64,000 bases of DNA. Source: Odiellus spinosus. Lineage: Eukaryota; Arthropoda; Arachnida; Opiliones; Phalangiidae. Each line of letters begins with the position of its first letter. Position 1 is the stretch's first letter. This document shows, in pieces, positions 24,681 to 36,672 of the stretch. The DNA is taken from contig OY987238.1 of the NCBI GenBank assembly GCA_963920705.1, positions 11,526,183 to 11,590,182 of the forward strand, read 5' to 3'. The notes beneath the pieces are model-generated. The model saw only the letters and a list, made by a program, of their open reading frames with translations. It was not told where the DNA came from and searched no databases. The translations under genes and the position numbers were made by a program.

Positions 24681-27480
24681 TGAGCGGCAAAAACTGAGGG
24701 TTATTTTTTTATCTTTTTAAAATGCGTCCATCTTCGACTTCATTTGACAAAATTTGCTATTCAAATGTTTCGTAGATAAGTTTTCATTGATAGTTAAAGA
24801 TAAAAAAAAAAAAATCAGTTCAGTTCTAGAACTACTAATAATATGATCAAAATCATATTAATAAATTAAAACTAGGCTTATTTATCTCCCTTTCGCTAAT
24901 ATTGACTAATATGAGGTAGACAGAGACGTCAGTATTAGTCCATTCCCACGTTACAACAGCGACCATTTTGAAACTCATTAGTAACAACAACTTTTCCCAA
25001 TATTAGGTCTAACTTTGGTCATCGATCGGCCTTAGCTTTTCCAGTATTTCGAACGTAGTCTACTTGAATATTCGAACAGAATACACATTTCCATACATAT
25101 AACTATATTTATATAATAAATTGATATTTGATTTGGCAGTACGCGTAAAGCTAGGATCAATTCAGATATCTCACAAAACAAATCATAGAGAAAAGGGGGT
25201 ATCGAATAGCTTTAAACTGGCTGTCAAATCAAGGTGAAATTAACTATAGGAAATGATTCGTCACGCCCCAGTCGGAATTACATAACGATAAAAGCTGCTC
25301 TTAATGAATTCCTTATGACATAAACAAGCCGTTGAGTTTAACTTCGGTTACGTGGAAAACTAGGAGTATGAAAAGACGAGAAACAATTTTAGATTACAGC
25401 GTGAACGAACTAAAATTACTATCACTATCTCTAAGATGAATAGAGATAGAGTGGACTTATTTGTTTGTAGGTGATGAAATCTCCGAGTGGTTCTAACTAG
25501 TAGATGCGCGCGATTCCAAGTTACCTCGACGTACATCGGGCAGCCAGAAAAATCGGGTCAATTCGTTTTCTCTACAGAATATAATCGGAAAAGTCGCATT
25601 GACGCGACGCTTCTACAAGTATATATATTACGTGTCAAAGCTAGCGAGGTAAAGCATCGAATACGGTACTAAACTATTAATGAAACTAAGGTATTTTTCA
25701 AACCCTACACACGGCTTACTCTACATTCGACAATGATGTAAACTTCGAGTGAATTAAAGTGTCTATGACAAAGTATTCCCTGATATTACAAAATCCAGGT
25801 CTCTCTCCGATAAAAGGCGGATTCCCAATTTACTAAATTTGCCGGGAAGGCTTTAAAACCGATTTCGCACCTTGAGTGTGGATTTATTTAGTTAGAAATG
25901 TACGAAATGTCTGTGCAAGCAAAATTTCTTAATCGACATACTAATTACAGAGCGTCATTAACAATGGTAATTAACTTTTAATATTATTAAATTAATTAAC
26001 GAAACTTCATGGTTAAGTATTTATTTAATAAAAGTTTAATAAATAAACCATGACGTAGCATCCTCGTTAATAAAATAATATTATAAGATTTAAAAAAAAT
26101 TCTTTAAACACTCCTAGCAAAAGGTGCAATGGGTTGGGCTTCTCCCAGAACACCGAAGCATAGAGGTTGGAACACTTCTACAGGGGTAGGTATGAACTCA
26201 TATTCGTTGGAAGGTTAAAAGGTACATTATAATGAGTTGTGCTTCTCTCTGAACATCGGAGCATAGAGGTTGAAACACTTGTACAGGGGCAGGTTTTAAA
26301 AATGAAATCTCTTATCTCGAAAACATAATTAAATTAGGCTTAGGTCTCGCGTTAGGCTTAATCAATATTTGAAATAAAGCACGTGACTCGAGTCTCGGTA
26401 TAATTGGCTAAACCGCGCGAGATATTAAAAAATCAAAAATCGGCGCGTGTTTTTAAATAAAAACTCAAATTCAACCGGAGTTTGCAACAAAGTTTATCAT
26501 TGCGCATCTAGCTTTGGGTGTGCATTTTGGCTTTCTCCATAAATGGACAGGGAATTATATAATTTTGGTTATTCGCGCGTTGGGAAAACATTTTACGTGT
26601 AACGTACACTTTAATCTATCGAAAGCCTCCGTTTACAGAATACAGCTTCAAGCATAGCACACTATCTCCAACCATCGTCACAATTCTCTCCCTATTCGTT
26701 CCCACGAGGAACCAATCGTCTTCCGAGAAAGCCGATCTACCTCTACATGGTACATAAGTTTACCTATATATATTCTAAAATCCCTTTCTTGAAAGTAACT
26801 ATTTTTTTACTCGTTTCAATGAACTTCCCCCAGTTTTTTTAAAATCCCAAAAAAAAACCAGAACGTCTCAAATATGAGGGCAATAAAAAAATTTGGTGAA
26901 ATTCTGGTTTTGATTGAATTACTACAACAATATTATTTCAATCGGATTAAATTACTTCCTCATTTAGTTGTAATTAGTTCGTATAATGATAAAAAGATGT
27001 GGCGAATTGATACACAATGCTGAACTTCATAGAGAATAAAGTAGTTCGTGCAAACTCCATTTTAAATAAGAGAAAACCTAAAATAATAAAAATATTCTTG
27101 GGAAAAATCGTTAACTAATTTAACCCACTCGTGAGGCGGGTTCATAACTAACGTAAACAGCGACTTAATCATTATTCAGGTCCTATAATACTTGTTTTTA
27201 AGTAGAAATTATCAAAACTATGGTTAGAATTTAGTTAATTTATGACGTAATCATATAAATTGTAACATATATAGTTAAATATTAATAATATTTTACAAAC
27301 TACCCCATTACATAAAAATATATTTGCATAAAATTATAAAATAAGTTTTGTGGTTTTAAGAATGACCCCCCTACGACCGTATAACGTAATAAAAGTAATT
27401 AAAACGTTTAATATTGTATTAAAAAGGGGGAAAGGAATTGGCAGCTGGCTTTCACAAATCCAATTGAATTAAGTATTATT
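24681..27480. other. Gene-free AT-rich stretch
   Basis: It holds the tandem 103-bp repeat at 26.11-26.30 kb and a moderately GC-rich patch at about 26.58-26.76 kb, which is open in one plus-strand frame for roughly 60 codons without a Met. Otherwise nothing recognisable. Confidence 0.4.
26105..26305. repeat. Dispersed 'AGTGTTCCAACCTCT' repeat, two tandem copies 103 bp apart
   Basis: gcatagaggttg occurs at 26,158 and 26,261, within matching flanks (gggcttctccc/gtgcttctctc on one side; aacacttctacagggg/aacacttgtacagggg on the other). Inverted relatives occur at 11,489-11,560 (cctgtaaaagtgttccagcc) and 22,467-22,540. No RNA polymerase III B box was found, so a tRNA-derived SINE is not supported. 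Confidence 0.6.
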
Positions 27481-27523
27481 ATATACGTCTTATAAGGGCC
27501 AAGATGGCGGACTATCTTCATAG
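27470..27523 (+). CDS. Candidate first coding exon with YY1-like start and splice donor
   Basis: AAGATGGCGG at 27,501-27,510 matches the YY1-type start-overlapping motif. Its ATG (27,504) opens a frame MADYLH that ends after 20 bases at AG|gtatgt, a near-perfect donor. An A/T-rich tattattatatac (about 27,474-27,486) lies where a TATA-like element could be. Only these 20 bases would be coding. No downstream exon in matching phase was identified, so the gene, if real, is unknown. Confidence 0.25.
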
Positions 27524-27975
27524 GTATGTAGAAATATCTGGCTTGCAAATTAAACGACTGCAAACAATATTTTTGTAACAAATCTGCCTCACAGAGAGAA
27601 AGATAAGACTCCGCCCACATTTAACAGCAACAAAAAAAAGCACCAAAACCAAGGACTTTTGGGTAATATAATAAAGGCAACATGCAGGATAAATTTAGGG
27701 GAATTAATTTTATATGAACTGATAAATAAATCAGTTGTTATTTCCATGATTAACAAATCAATTAAATTAGATTTAAAATTATTACAGTATCTTCCAGTGT
27801 ATATATTATATTTTGATTCGATTAAATTAAATCTAATCGTGATTAAATCCGATTAAAGGGAGAATGAAATCTAACACGTGATTTTTTTTATCGATTTCTT
27901 ACGATTAAAGGGAAATTGAACAGCTTTTTAATAAAAAAACGTACTCGAGAATTTTTTCAGAATCTTTAGAGACTG

Positions 27976-28218
27976 GAGTTAAAATTAATTTCTAAAGTTT
28001 GAATAAAAGTAAATATGAATTCGGACCAATCATATTTTTACAGCCTTCAAAAGCGTTTGTAATGTCCTAACATTAAAAGAATACGCTGGCGTTTGATATG
28101 TACAAGATCTAACGCGTCAAACGCCGGCGTATTCTCTCTGTTGAAGGCAGAAATAATATGATTTGTCCAAATTTAAATCTACTTTTTTTTTCAAATTTTT
28201 CCAAACTTAATTTAAACA
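27976..28218. mobile_element. Palindromic MITE-like element, about 240 bp
   Basis: The left arm (taaagtttgaataaaagt, tcggaccaatcatattt, cagccttcaa, gaatacgctggcgtttga) is mirrored by the right arm (tcaaacgccggcgtattc, ttgaaggcag, aatatgatttgtcca, ctactttttttttcaaa). The spacer is short. TTAA|AGGG ends of the other family lie just to the left (27,853 and 27,905). No ORF. Confidence 0.7.
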
Positions 28219-30724
28219 CCAAATATGAATAATTAAAAGTAACACGTGGTCTTTATAAAATATAAGATTTAAAAAAAAAAAAAAAAAAAAAATAGAGTAT
28301 CCGATAAATTAACCGCCTATAAACTGTATTAGACCTTGAAATCCGTTGTCAAACGTAAAGACAATGTCGAGTTTTAGTAACCAATCAGAGTCGGTGTAAT
28401 ATAAATTTTTGTTACCATGATCCATGTATTGGGACACATTTAGGCTTAACTATTGAAAAAGGAGCTAAAGATTTAGATACAGAGTTAGTAGCGAGTAGCT
28501 TTCACGTTTTTCATACAAGGGGGGATATACATTATTATTATTCAACGCGTTTTGAACAAGGAGAAAAGGTAGACCCTCAGAGAGGGCTTCGAAATATACC
28601 CCAATCTGGATGGCTGACTGGTATTCTGGCGAAAGCAATGCCCCGTTTCAAGGCCTCCCAGTGTAGGTCGCTCGCTTAGGCTTGGCGCTCGCTTATAGCC
28701 TAGTCACAAATTCGTTTTCAGAAAGTTTTCAGAGAGTATTAAGCTAGGTTATCCTTCTATATCAATGGTATCGCGACTTGGATATAGAGATTAGAGTCTA
28801 AGTCCGCACTCAACTGAAATTTAAAACTGAACAAATACCGAGAGAGGTTCTGCATGCGGCAAAAACATTTTTACGATTTAGATTTTTTGGAATAAAGGAT
28901 CGTGGCTTGCCAGAGAGCGGAAGACGATGATGGCAAAGGCGACGACCAGAGAAATGGACGCCATTTTGATTTTAAAATGGATGGTGAACTATTTTAATTT
29001 AGATAAAAATATGTCCGATTACCCTTTAAAATCCTGACGATATTTACCTAACTGAGTTAGAATGAAGACTAATCTTCATTGCAGTGTTATCAAGAACACA
29101 TTTATGTACCTAAGAACATACATGGGTGGGTAAAAATATTCTAGGGCTCCCACAAAAAACCGAAAGGAGAGCGAAATTATAAAAATAGGAACCAAATATT
29201 TACAAAATAATTTCAAATCTAATAATTTCGGGAGATACATAAAATCAATGTAAAGCATATGTAGGCCTAAGCCAAGTGTTAATTATAAAAACTAATTATA
29301 ATTTGATTTCCCCAATTAATTGTTTCCCGACATCCAAATTTTATGTGTTTTTTGGGCCAAAATTGTTTCAAAAATGTCGTAATGCGTTTATAACGTAATA
29401 ATTATGGTTATAAGTTATATATATTGAGGTTTTTAAAGGTGAAAATTGATAAAATCGGCATATAGAGGGCGTAATCGAATTCGATTGACAGCACGATAAG
29501 TTAAAATCAATATAGTGAAAAACAAGTTCTCCCGAGAGGTCAAATATCATCACTTGGGTTAATAAATATCAAAGAAGGTAAGAGGCAGCCAATAGGAGAA
29601 TTTCTTATCTGCGAACCAAACTAAAGTATTTATTTTTTATCTTTAAAATAAAAAATAAATATAAACATTAATTAGATTCTCCTTAATTACGGTGATTGGC
29701 TATACAGCGAATAGTAATAAAAAGTAGTTGTTTAAATACAAAACTCATCGCTTCGTAAAATTTTAAGTTATTGGAATTTTATATATATTTATAATAAACA
29801 TACCCAGGTGAGATAGATTAGAACCAGTTTCACCACGTAACAAAGTCATATCTCAAAGAAATCAAACTTAGAGGTTAGCGTGGCAGGTTACCTTTATTTG
29901 CGATGAAAACACTAATTGCTTACGAATAAAATTCAAGTCATATTCACACGATTCATATTTTTAAATAAAATTTGTTGGAAGAACTTATTATACTAATGAT
30001 TTAAAGTTTCTATATAACTAGAAAACAAATTTTGTACCACTTAATTTGAACATGGAAAACGCAAAAGGCAAGAAGTCTTAATCAAAAGAAAAATCTGAAT
30101 TTCCAGAAAAAGGGAGTGGCTAAATTTTGGCGCAATTTCTAGTTCCCGCCGAAATTGTAGCGTTCTTTCTAGCAAAAGCGCGCGAATTTCGGCGAGTGCT
30201 AATCTCGATTACATGCATTTTTACGAAATAATATTAATTTTAAATGTACTATAAAAAATTGATAACTCTCGTCGAAAGAAAATGATCTAAAAACTTCCAC
30301 CTGAACATAAAAATATCGTTATTCGTGTGAATAGGGCTTATAATAGAGGCCATCTAGCACTTTCTCTAAGAGCAAGGCAAGACTGGAATACAGATTCAAG
30401 TTTTGCTGGTGGCTTCGACCTTTCTTCCTTCCCCCTTTTCTATTAATATTCAGAATCACGTACGAGTTTGCAATAGGAATAAAGGTAGGTAACCATTCGT
30501 CTCATACAAGATTTATTTCATTAGAGATGTAGTGTAGAATCCCGCTTTGAACACGCTGTCAACTTAGTTTAGAGAAAAATCAATTCCCAGTATACATCGC
30601 GTTCAAAATCAGAAGCTTCGTTTTATCTCTATGATTTAGTTTCAAAGAGATAATAGGGGGATATACCCTTCACACGAGTTGAAATTACAAACTGACTTAG
30701 AGGTGTATATCATAATGGTATAAT

Positions 30725-30960
30725 TTTATGGCGTGGCGAGCATTTATTCAAGATGGCGGCCGGAAACGACGATGGAGCTGCAGTAACTGTTATACAGGCC
30801 GCCGAAAATGAACGGGCAAACAACGCTTTGAATTGAAAAGGACCGTGAGAAGCCGTCTAATGTAGACGAGCTTGACGAGGGCGCACGACGCGAGAGAAAC
30901 AATTTTGTATTTTCGCTAAGACCACTAGCCCGTAGCCAATGGCGGAGTTAAATGGCTAAG
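30725..30960 (+). promoter_or_regulatory. GC-rich island with YY1-like AAGATGGCGGCC
   Basis: AAGATGGCGGCC at 30,751-30,762 overlaps an ATG (30,753) opening a 27-codon frame, MAAGNDDGAAVTVIQAAENE and so on, ended by TGA. An alternative frame starts at an ATG near 30,729. Composition looks more coding-like than the surroundings, and a weak donor (GCA|gtaact) would end an exon in phase 0 after 10 codons. It may be the promoter and first exon of an unidentified gene, or a short ORF. Confidence 0.25.
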
Positions 30961-33610
30961 CTTATCTACCTCCCAGTTTGTTTAATTTAAATATCTACCT
31001 ACGTGAGTTTCGATTAAAATAGCTCTTCAATCTAATACGTCATCAATTTCAAGGGAGTATGAACTACAACGCTTTCTTTACGAAATAATCTCTTAGTCAT
31101 GACCATCCATAAAGAGCCACTATCAAGCGCTAAAATACTAAAATCAAATTACTTAAAGATCAATTTACCTTGGGGGTAAACTTTGCAGTGCGTTTTGCAT
31201 CCCATAAAACTTTCTTTAACTAATTTTAAAGGGAATATAACTCATTTTCATTGCATCACCATAATCCAAGCCTTATTGTTTGCGTGGGGTGATTGACACA
31301 AGAGTTCTAGCCAATGAACTGTGTTCATTTTGCCTTCAATAACCAGCTAGCGATATGTAGAGTATGATGTTAAATTTTCCCTTAAAAGCAACTTATAATA
31401 TTGTTTCAAACGCTTTCCACTTCCGAATTTTAGCGCTGGTTAGTGGCTTGTTTGTTACCGTCACCCGACCGTTTAAATTTATTTTTCGCAAAGAAAGTCT
31501 TCTAAATATGACCAGAAACCTTAACCATATAGGAAAATGGAACTGGTTGTCCAAGTCCGAGCGGAAATAAACAATATCCTTATAAAACCATTACAAAGTT
31601 ATATAAAAAAAGTTTTTTTTCGCGATAAAGATGGCCAAAAAGGCCGAAAAAGTGAAGGAGGGTGGATAGGAACGAAAAAATCAATAACAATCTGTCTAGG
31701 GCTAAAAATAAATTGGAGCACCATGGAATGGGAAAGGAAGCTCGAGCAAAACTCGCTGGGGAAAAACGAAAAAGGCAAAGTTGAGATAATATATATAATA
31801 CTATTTCACCTAGAATTGGCAACAAGCGCGAACTAAACAAACCTTTACCTAAACGAGGCGATTTTTAAGAGATAGAGATGGGTGGGCTAACTTTGAATGT
31901 ATAGTAAACAAAATTCATTCTATCTTCGAAGAAGGATAAAACTTCGTATCTAGAGTTACTTGGTTTTGTATTTAGATAACCCATTTGGATCTTTTAGGCG
32001 ACGCCATTTTTATACAAAGGTGGGAAAATGTAGTTCCCTCTTGCAGGTCGATGGGCTTTTCCTTTTCCAAATGACCACGTAATTGGACACGTCAAAGCAA
32101 GCCGGCATTAGATGGCGCATTTAAGTTATAAAAAGTATTAGGTATGACGTCAGAGTTTAAGCTAAACGCTATGGTAATTATGAGAATGGGTGTGACGTCA
32201 TATTATAGTGAGGTTTAAGCTAAATTTACTACAATATTTCTCCACCTTGCCATTCATGTAAACCGTTTAAGCCATTCGCCCATTTTTACCTCCACGCTTA
32301 TTGGTGGAAATTTGAACTTCAGAATTAATTCGTGGTGCCTTAAGAATTTGACCCACCATCTTGTATTCTTGTTAGAGAAGGTTTTGAAACATGTTACATT
32401 CGCCTAAATATTCCCTATTTACAAACTATTTCGGAATACTATTAATAAAACTTCCAGCAAAAAGAAAGAATTTTGTATTCTTTTTTTTTCACGAAGAGAT
32501 TTTACTACAACTCGAAGCTAACTGCCAATATAAAGGAATCTCGTATAAATATCATAGATACAAGCTTATGGGTAAGAATTCTTGGAGACGAAAAATAAAA
32601 TAGAAGATAGGGAAGCCACGGCCCTTTTTCTTTGGCAACGCGCGCAGGCGGCTAACATTGGGTAAAAGGACGTCGGAAAAGATTCCCCAAAACTATTTTT
32701 TTTTTTCTTTATTTTCTTATTCTTCGTTTCGGATAGAATGTGATGCTCGTAGAAAAGCCAGCCGGCACTTTTCTAAGGCGTTCTAGCCGCCATTTTACTA
32801 AAATTTCATCCCCTCATCCTCCTTTCTTCATCGCAACACAACACACCGAAGAATATTCCCAACATTTCCATACCAACCGACGACTAAATGACCGTCTATT
32901 CGTGAAGAAATGATGATTGAAGAGAAAGAAGGTGTTCGTGATGAAACTGTTTGTTCTTTATTACTTTTATCATTATGTATTATTCCGCCATAACTTTGAC
33001 TACATGACGATACTCGCATCGAATAGATAAGGAGAATATTAAATAAAAGCTCAGTATAATTCTCCGCCAAGCTTTTCTTACTATTCAAAGGGTCATCGCG
33101 AATATATTCAAGATTTATACCCGAAAAATCGTCCATTTTGATTAAAAGGTGAACCATAAGGAATATATGGATCATAAGTACGTATTTCCAAAAACTTATC
33201 CCATTTTAATATAATTTAATATTTATTTTTATTTTATGGGGATATTCAGAGGGTTCAGTACCTACAAGGGTCAATTACATTATTGTAATAAGTTGGTTAC
33301 TGCTTAAAAACCTAATACCACGCCATTATCCCTGAAAATATTTTAGATTTTTAGTGTTGGAGCAACGTATATAAATTAAGAAAAATAATTCCGGACTTGT
33401 CCCAGACTTTCTAGGAACATTTTAAATTATTGACTTATCCCTGACCTTTCCCCCCCATTTTGGCAACCCCTGACTTATCCAGGTTATATAGGTTCCGTGC
33501 GAACCCTGTTTAATTAAGCCAGCACTAATAACTAGCGACCAATGACATTTATCTATGGCTCTTATATGGGGAGTGCAGGATCTCTGTGATTACTGTCATG
33601 GGTTCAGGAT

Positions 33611-33752
33611 ATCTCCACGAATCCAGCTAAGCCTATTTTGATGGTAAGTTTTAAATTTATTTCTAGTTTAATATTTTTTGTAAATTTTTTACTGTCGGAT
33701 TAGGCCTATTTAAACCAAGTGATAAAAATCACTTGTTGCATTCTCCCTTTAA
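33611..33752. mobile_element. TTAA-family element, single arm
   Basis: Matches the right arm of the 43.3 kb foldback in the same order: atccagctaagcctatttt, taagttttaaatttatttct, gtttaatatt, ttgtaaattttt, ggattaggcctatttaaa, acttgttgcattctccct|TTAA (33,749-33,752). The left partner is absent, so it is a truncated copy or a solo arm. Confidence 0.6.
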
Positions 33753-34556
33753 CTACCCAATGCGCAAGTACAATTTTAACCTGATCGTGGTACGTTCCCT
33801 TTAATCAATTGCACCACCCCTTTAAAATTAATAAGGGGGTGGTTGGGAAGGTAAGAATGGTGCATATTTTTTTTTTTTTTTTTTTTTGAAGCCTGTTTAC
33901 CACTACCTTATTTCATTCTACAACTCTTAAAAATCACGACGCCCTGAATCACTCTTCAAATCCCACCCTCCTTGTAGCTTCCTCCCTCCCTTTTTTTTTT
34001 ACAAAACATCGTTTCTATGAAAAGGCAGGTGACTGCTCTTTGGCCTCGCATTTAAAACTTCACCAACAAGCGAGAGAAACTACAAATATTTTTTCTTTAC
34101 ATCTTGAAATTACTGCTTTACGGTTTTTATTACAAAACTGTCGTCTGCTACCGTTTGGTTGTTGAAATTTCAAAACTTTTCCAGATATTTAAAAGGAAGT
34201 TCAACTAAGAAAGTTGTAGAGACTATTAGATAATGTTTTGATAAAGATTTTCAAGAGGAAATTATATGATTTTATAAAATAATTAAAAAAAAAATTGCTT
34301 TTTAAAAGTTAAAGGAGTAGAAAAAAAACTATTTTGAGCAAAACAGGTCGTTAAAAACGACAAATACAATATTAAGTTAATTTAAAGTGATGCTGTCTAC
34401 ATTTTATTTGATTTTTTGGAAGCCAGTATGGGTAATTTTTTACTTTAAAAATTTCGAAAATGGCGATTATAAAATATCTAAAATAACTAAAATCATCGAA
34501 TTATATGTTCTGTGAAATAAAATTTATGTACAGTCATATTTAAGTATTAACTCTAG

Positions 34557-34628
34557 GGAAGAGTTACGATAACACAGAGTCCGGGAAGCAACCCGAGTGA
34601 CGTCTGGTCATCACCAAATTCTATCATG
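34557..34628 (+). CDS. Candidate internal exon, unknown gene
   Basis: Between an acceptor-like tattaactctag and a strong donor ATG|gtaagt, one frame is open for exactly 24 codons (GRVTITQSPGSNPSDVWSSP, then NSIM), phase 0 at both ends. The other two frames have stops. The peptide is not recognised and the polypyrimidine tract is weak, so this may be a 5' UTR exon or chance. Confidence 0.2.
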
Positions 34629-34689
34629 GTAAGTTCCCGGTTTTAATAAATTAGTTCTTGGTAGAAGTTATAGAATGCTATATCTCTCT

Positions 34690-35060
34690 GTTCTATCCGG
34701 TATTTGACCAATAGGGCGCCGCTTAATACGCGTGCCCATCCATATCAAAGAGGTGAAAGACCACTGTGGCGTCGCTATCCTCACTAGAACTATTCGAAAC
34801 AGATAGAGACTACACCGAGTACAAAACTATACTGGTATGAAATTTTTGAATAAAGGGTGGAAAAGAGAAAATCAAGTATTAAGGTTTCGTAGGCCATGAA
34901 CACTTGGAATGATACCAATAGAGGATGGAGGAGAAGGATGACGGGGAAATGGAGGGTGATCCTACTACCTCCCCCCCTCGGGATCCTTGGTGATGGGAAC
35001 CGCGCTGCCATGGGGATAAGAGAGAAGATAGGGGGAGGTTAGTTCAAGGCCGAGGCTTAC
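34690..35060. promoter_or_regulatory. GC-richer island
   Basis: Contains ccaatagggcgccgc, acctccccccctcgggatcc and gcgctgcc, set in AT-rich sequence. A 73-codon minus-strand frame (34,790-35,011) has no recognisable domain. Function unknown; possibly regulatory. Confidence 0.2.
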
Positions 35061-35061
35061 G

Positions 35062-36230
35062 AAACGCCAATCTATAAATATTTCCCGAACCAAATTTTCA
35101 CCGCAATGCACATTACGCAGTATCTTTTTGGAGACAAATAATAGTACGAGTATTTATTAAATTAACTTTAAAAAATTACTCTTAATTAAATCATTTTTAA
35201 AGGTGTTTGATGTTTTATGGGCAAAAAAATTAAATATTCATACACGGAATTAGAATTATTAGAATTTAATTAATTTTGGAATATAATCTATTATATTTTT
35301 ATCAATATCTAAGTTTAAGCGCGAAAGATCTAATCATTCTAATTAGAATGATTGAAATAAGAATAAGGAATTTCATTTTAGAATTGCACAAAGCTATGAG
35401 GTCAATTTTATTGATAAATTCCACTAAATTTCGATCAAAAACCTTTAATTTGGATAAGTAAAATTATTTTAGAATAAATGAGTGCTTTTATAAATTCATA
35501 GTTATTAGCCCCCTACAGTTTTTGTAAAATATCACAAGACAATGTGATGACGTCACACCTCCGACAGGTTTCACGTCAAACCTTACATAAACGCAAGGAG
35601 TTAGGAGTTAAGTTTTTATTGTTAAAAACTGTAAACATTAAAATTAAAAGGTCATCCTATCACAAACGTTTACTTGAGCTGTACCGAATTATTTTATTTC
35701 CCTGATCTTATAAAGCTCTTTTTCAAATTCCCTTACTTCTCCATAATTACCAGGTTGTGTACAAACCCTGAATATAGGGCCAGAAATTTCTTAGTTAAAA
35801 TAAATTACTCCAAATTAATTAAAATCCCTCCTACCCGGAGCAAAAATCGTGGATTTTAATGAAAGCATTTTGGATTTAGGAATTGGTTCCTCTAATTTTT
35901 AAGCTTTGCGGTTTGAAAACCAGTTTATAATAACTTGACGAGGTTCAAAAATGCGTATTAATCCACCTAGGTTTTAACTATAATTGGGAAAAAATACCAA
36001 CAAGAACAATTTAAAGAAAGTCACTACGCCTGTTTCCGTTTTTAAAGCAACCAAGGATAATTTTTTTTTAAAAAAAGAGCCTATTTTGGTTTTATTTCTT
36101 TCCCTTGCAACAGAGAAATTTCTACATTTTATACCTCAAGAGAAGTTTGCAAAATGACGAAAACTGAGGCGTTATAATACACAATACTATGTAAAAGTAG
36201 TCTAAGCTAGAAGTACAAGGCTAAATTCTT
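35062..36230. other. Gene-free AT-rich stretch
   Basis: Contains a perfect 22-bp palindrome AATCATTCTA/TAGAATGATT at about 35,332-35,353 and a TGACGTCA site at 35,548. Nothing else recognised. Confidence 0.4.
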
Positions 36231-36233
36231 AAA

Positions 36234-36672
36234 CAGGGTTTGTACACAAATATGGAAGTTAATTTCCCCGACTTTTCCAGGTTTTCCCTGACCATTTCTA
36301 AATACGTTTCCTTACCAATTTTAGTATTTTTTCACGAATTTATTGTTATTGGCGAATAGCGAGCTATTGGAAATTCCCACTTTTTATTTGACATCAAATC
36401 TTGGTCGATAGTTTACTCAGAATATGAGAAAAAACTTAATCGTATGACGAATATGAGTTTCAAATAATTATGTTACAATTGATCAACCAGCTCTTTGACA
36501 CGTACGAAAAAAAAATTAATTTCTCTGACCATTTGGGCTCATTTTCAAATTCCCTGACTTTTCCCTGTTCTTTATGACCAATTTTCAAATTCCCTGACTT
36601 TTCCCTGTTCTTTATGACCAATTTTCAAATTCCCTGACCTTTCCCGACCTTCCAAATCGTGTACGAACCCTG
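36234..36672. mobile_element. CAGGGTTTGTACAC-ended dispersed element, copy 2
   Basis: A complete-looking 439-bp copy. It starts CAGGGTTTGTACAC and ends GTGTACGAACCCTG, giving terminal inverted repeats of about 14 bp. Internally it carries two direct copies of an approximately 40-bp block (ttttcaaattccctgac, ttttccctgttctttatgac). It is collinear with 11,939-12,372. No ORF. Confidence 0.7.

Larger units (their letters stand above)
28260..34550. other. Gene-poor region, no confirmed gene
   Basis: AT-rich sequence with an A tract at about 28,270-28,292 and a T tract at about 33,868-33,888. It contains a GC-richer island at 30.74-30.96 kb, a TTAA-family arm at 33.61-33.75 kb and a CCCTGACTT-family fragment at 33.39-33.51 kb. 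The reading frames here (for example both strands of 31.5-31.84 kb, and 32.83-33.18 kb) show no domains. Confidence 0.4.

Noticed and set aside
26105-26305. tRNA-derived SINE
   Set aside because: No A-box and B-box pair with proper spacing and no cloverleaf could be found.
26555-26760. Open plus-strand frame of about 60 codons without a Met
   Set aside because: Ends are not supported by good splice sites, and the translated peptide resembles nothing I know.
31537-31840. Opposed reading frames of 99 and 86 codons
   Set aside because: Mutual shadows in A/G-rich sequence with no domain on either strand.
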